From JAOUEA01 sp031364965 (GTDB lineage: Bacteria; Actinomycetota; UBA4738; HRBIN12): a stretch of DNA of 6,624 bases. The stretch's first letter is position 1; each line of letters opens with the position of its first letter. Below, in pieces: positions 6,024-6,624 of the stretch. The position numbers and the translations under genes were made by a program. The stretch is taken from positions 1-6,624 of the forward strand of contig JANLXF010000278.1 of NCBI GenBank assembly GCA_031364965.1, given 5' to 3'. The notes under the pieces are model-generated. The model made no database searches. It was not told the DNA's origin and worked only from the letters and a program-made list of their open reading frames with translations.

Positions 6024-6624
6024 CCGAGGGACGGATCGAGGTCGAGGGCGGGCACCTCGTCTACGAGGTCGCCGGGGAGGGTCCGACCGTGACCTTCCTG
6101 CACCCGGGGCTGTGGGATATGCGGACCTGGGATCGCGAGTTCGAGCGGTACGCCGATGAGGGCTATCGGGTCCTACGCTACGACCAGCGTGGGTACGGGC
6201 GCTCGAGCCGGCTCACGGGCGAACCGTACTCGGGCGTCCGAGATCTGCTGGCGGTGCTCGACGCAACCGGGACGGAGACCACGGCACTCGTCGGCTGCTC
6301 GATGGGCGGGGGCCTCGCCATCGATGCCACGCTGGTCGCGCCGGACCGTGTCTGGGCGCTCGTGCCGGTCGCGGCGGGCCTCGCAGGCGTCGAGCCCCTC
6401 GACGAAGAGATCGAGTGGTGGGAGTCGGTGAGCGGGCCGATCGAGGCGGCCGTCGCCGAAGGCGATCTCGAGCGCGCCGAGGACCTCCGGCTCGAGATCT
6501 GGGCGCCCCTGGGAACCGAGGACCCGGCCGGCGCGCGGATCCGGGAGATCGCGTTCGACAACCTGCACGAGATCACGATGGACGAAAGCGCGGCCGAGGA
6601 GCTCGACCCGCCGGCCGCACAGCG
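6020..6624 (+). CDS. Alpha/beta-fold hydrolase (partial, 3' end outside the window)
   Basis: The frame opens at ATG 6020, overlapping the HIT stop by ATGA, and stays open to the window edge, giving 201 codons plus two bases. It is an alpha/beta hydrolase: the oxyanion-hole segment is FLHPGLWDMRTWD (26-38), followed by the DQRGYGRS turn (55-62) and the nucleophile elbow GCSMGG (92-97) with Ser94 as catalytic serine. From about residue 125 a helical, acid-rich stretch (EEIEWWESV and on) is the probable cap domain. The catalytic His, and probably the acid, should lie beyond the window. There is no signal peptide, so a cytoplasmic enzyme is expected. Family members include esterases, lactonases such as 3-oxoadipate enol-lactonase-like proteins, haloperoxidase-like and dehalogenase-like enzymes; no substrate can be chosen. 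The overlap and strong ribosome-binding site imply co-expression with thrS and the HIT gene, although no biochemical link is evident. Confidence 0.9.
   Translation, partial: MTEGRIEVEGGHLVYEVAGEGPTVTFLHPGLWDMRTWDREFERYADEGYRVLRYDQRGYGRSSRLTGEPYSGVRDLLAVLDATGTETTALVGCSMGGGLAIDATLVAPDRVWALVPVAAGLAGVEPLDEEIEWWESVSGPIEAAVAEGDLERAEDLRLEIWAPLGTEDPAGARIREIAFDNLHEITMDESAAEELDPPAAQ

Noticed and set aside
6173..6576. Two overlapping minus-strand frames of about 130 codons opposite the hydrolase
   Set aside because: Both are antisense shadows of the alpha/beta hydrolase, which has clear oxyanion and nucleophile motifs on the plus strand.

Overview
The window is GC-rich (visibly well over 60 % G+C, with strong G/C bias at third codon positions). 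All recognised genes lie on the + strand, are tightly packed, and use both ATG and GTG starts. The ThrRS motifs (PMNCPMH instead of the PMNCPGH of E. coli) and the order thrS followed by a HIT-family Ap4A-type hydrolase/phosphorylase gene match what I recall from Actinomycetota, including the mycobacterial thrS-HIT pair. I therefore infer an actinobacterial chromosome. The third gene of the cluster is not the pgsA I would expect from mycobacteria, so a lineage outside the classical Mycobacteriales/Streptomycetales is plausible. This placement is inference.

Region 1 (1-188): the last 20 codons of an unidentified upstream gene, then a very stable GC-rich hairpin that probably ends its transcript, then a short stretch that may hold the promoter of the next operon. 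Region 2 (189-3507): a two-gene ABC exporter operon of the MacB/LolCDE/FtsX superfamily. It has a 250-residue ATPase with all nucleotide-binding motifs and a roughly 853-residue permease with two FtsX domains and about ten membrane segments. The permease starts four bases after the ATPase stop. Region 3 (3508-3562): a short intergenic gap with a bulged hairpin and a TATGAT box placed so that thrS could be read from a leaderless mRNA. Region 4 (3563-6624): a second operon of threonyl-tRNA synthetase (complete, with editing and zinc sites intact), a HIT-domain protein one base downstream, and an alpha/beta hydrolase whose ATG overlaps the HIT stop codon and which runs off the window.

The ABC pair should form one mechanotransmission-type transporter. 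ThrRS charges tRNA-Thr, and aminoacyl-tRNA synthetases can make Ap4A as a side product, so the adjacent HIT enzyme could remove it. The hydrolase has no evident link beyond translational coupling. I found no mobile element, CRISPR array, tRNA or rRNA, and no convincing undescribed system. The window reads as ordinary core genome with a few regulatory details worth checking. No gene-free stretch exceeds 300 bases.
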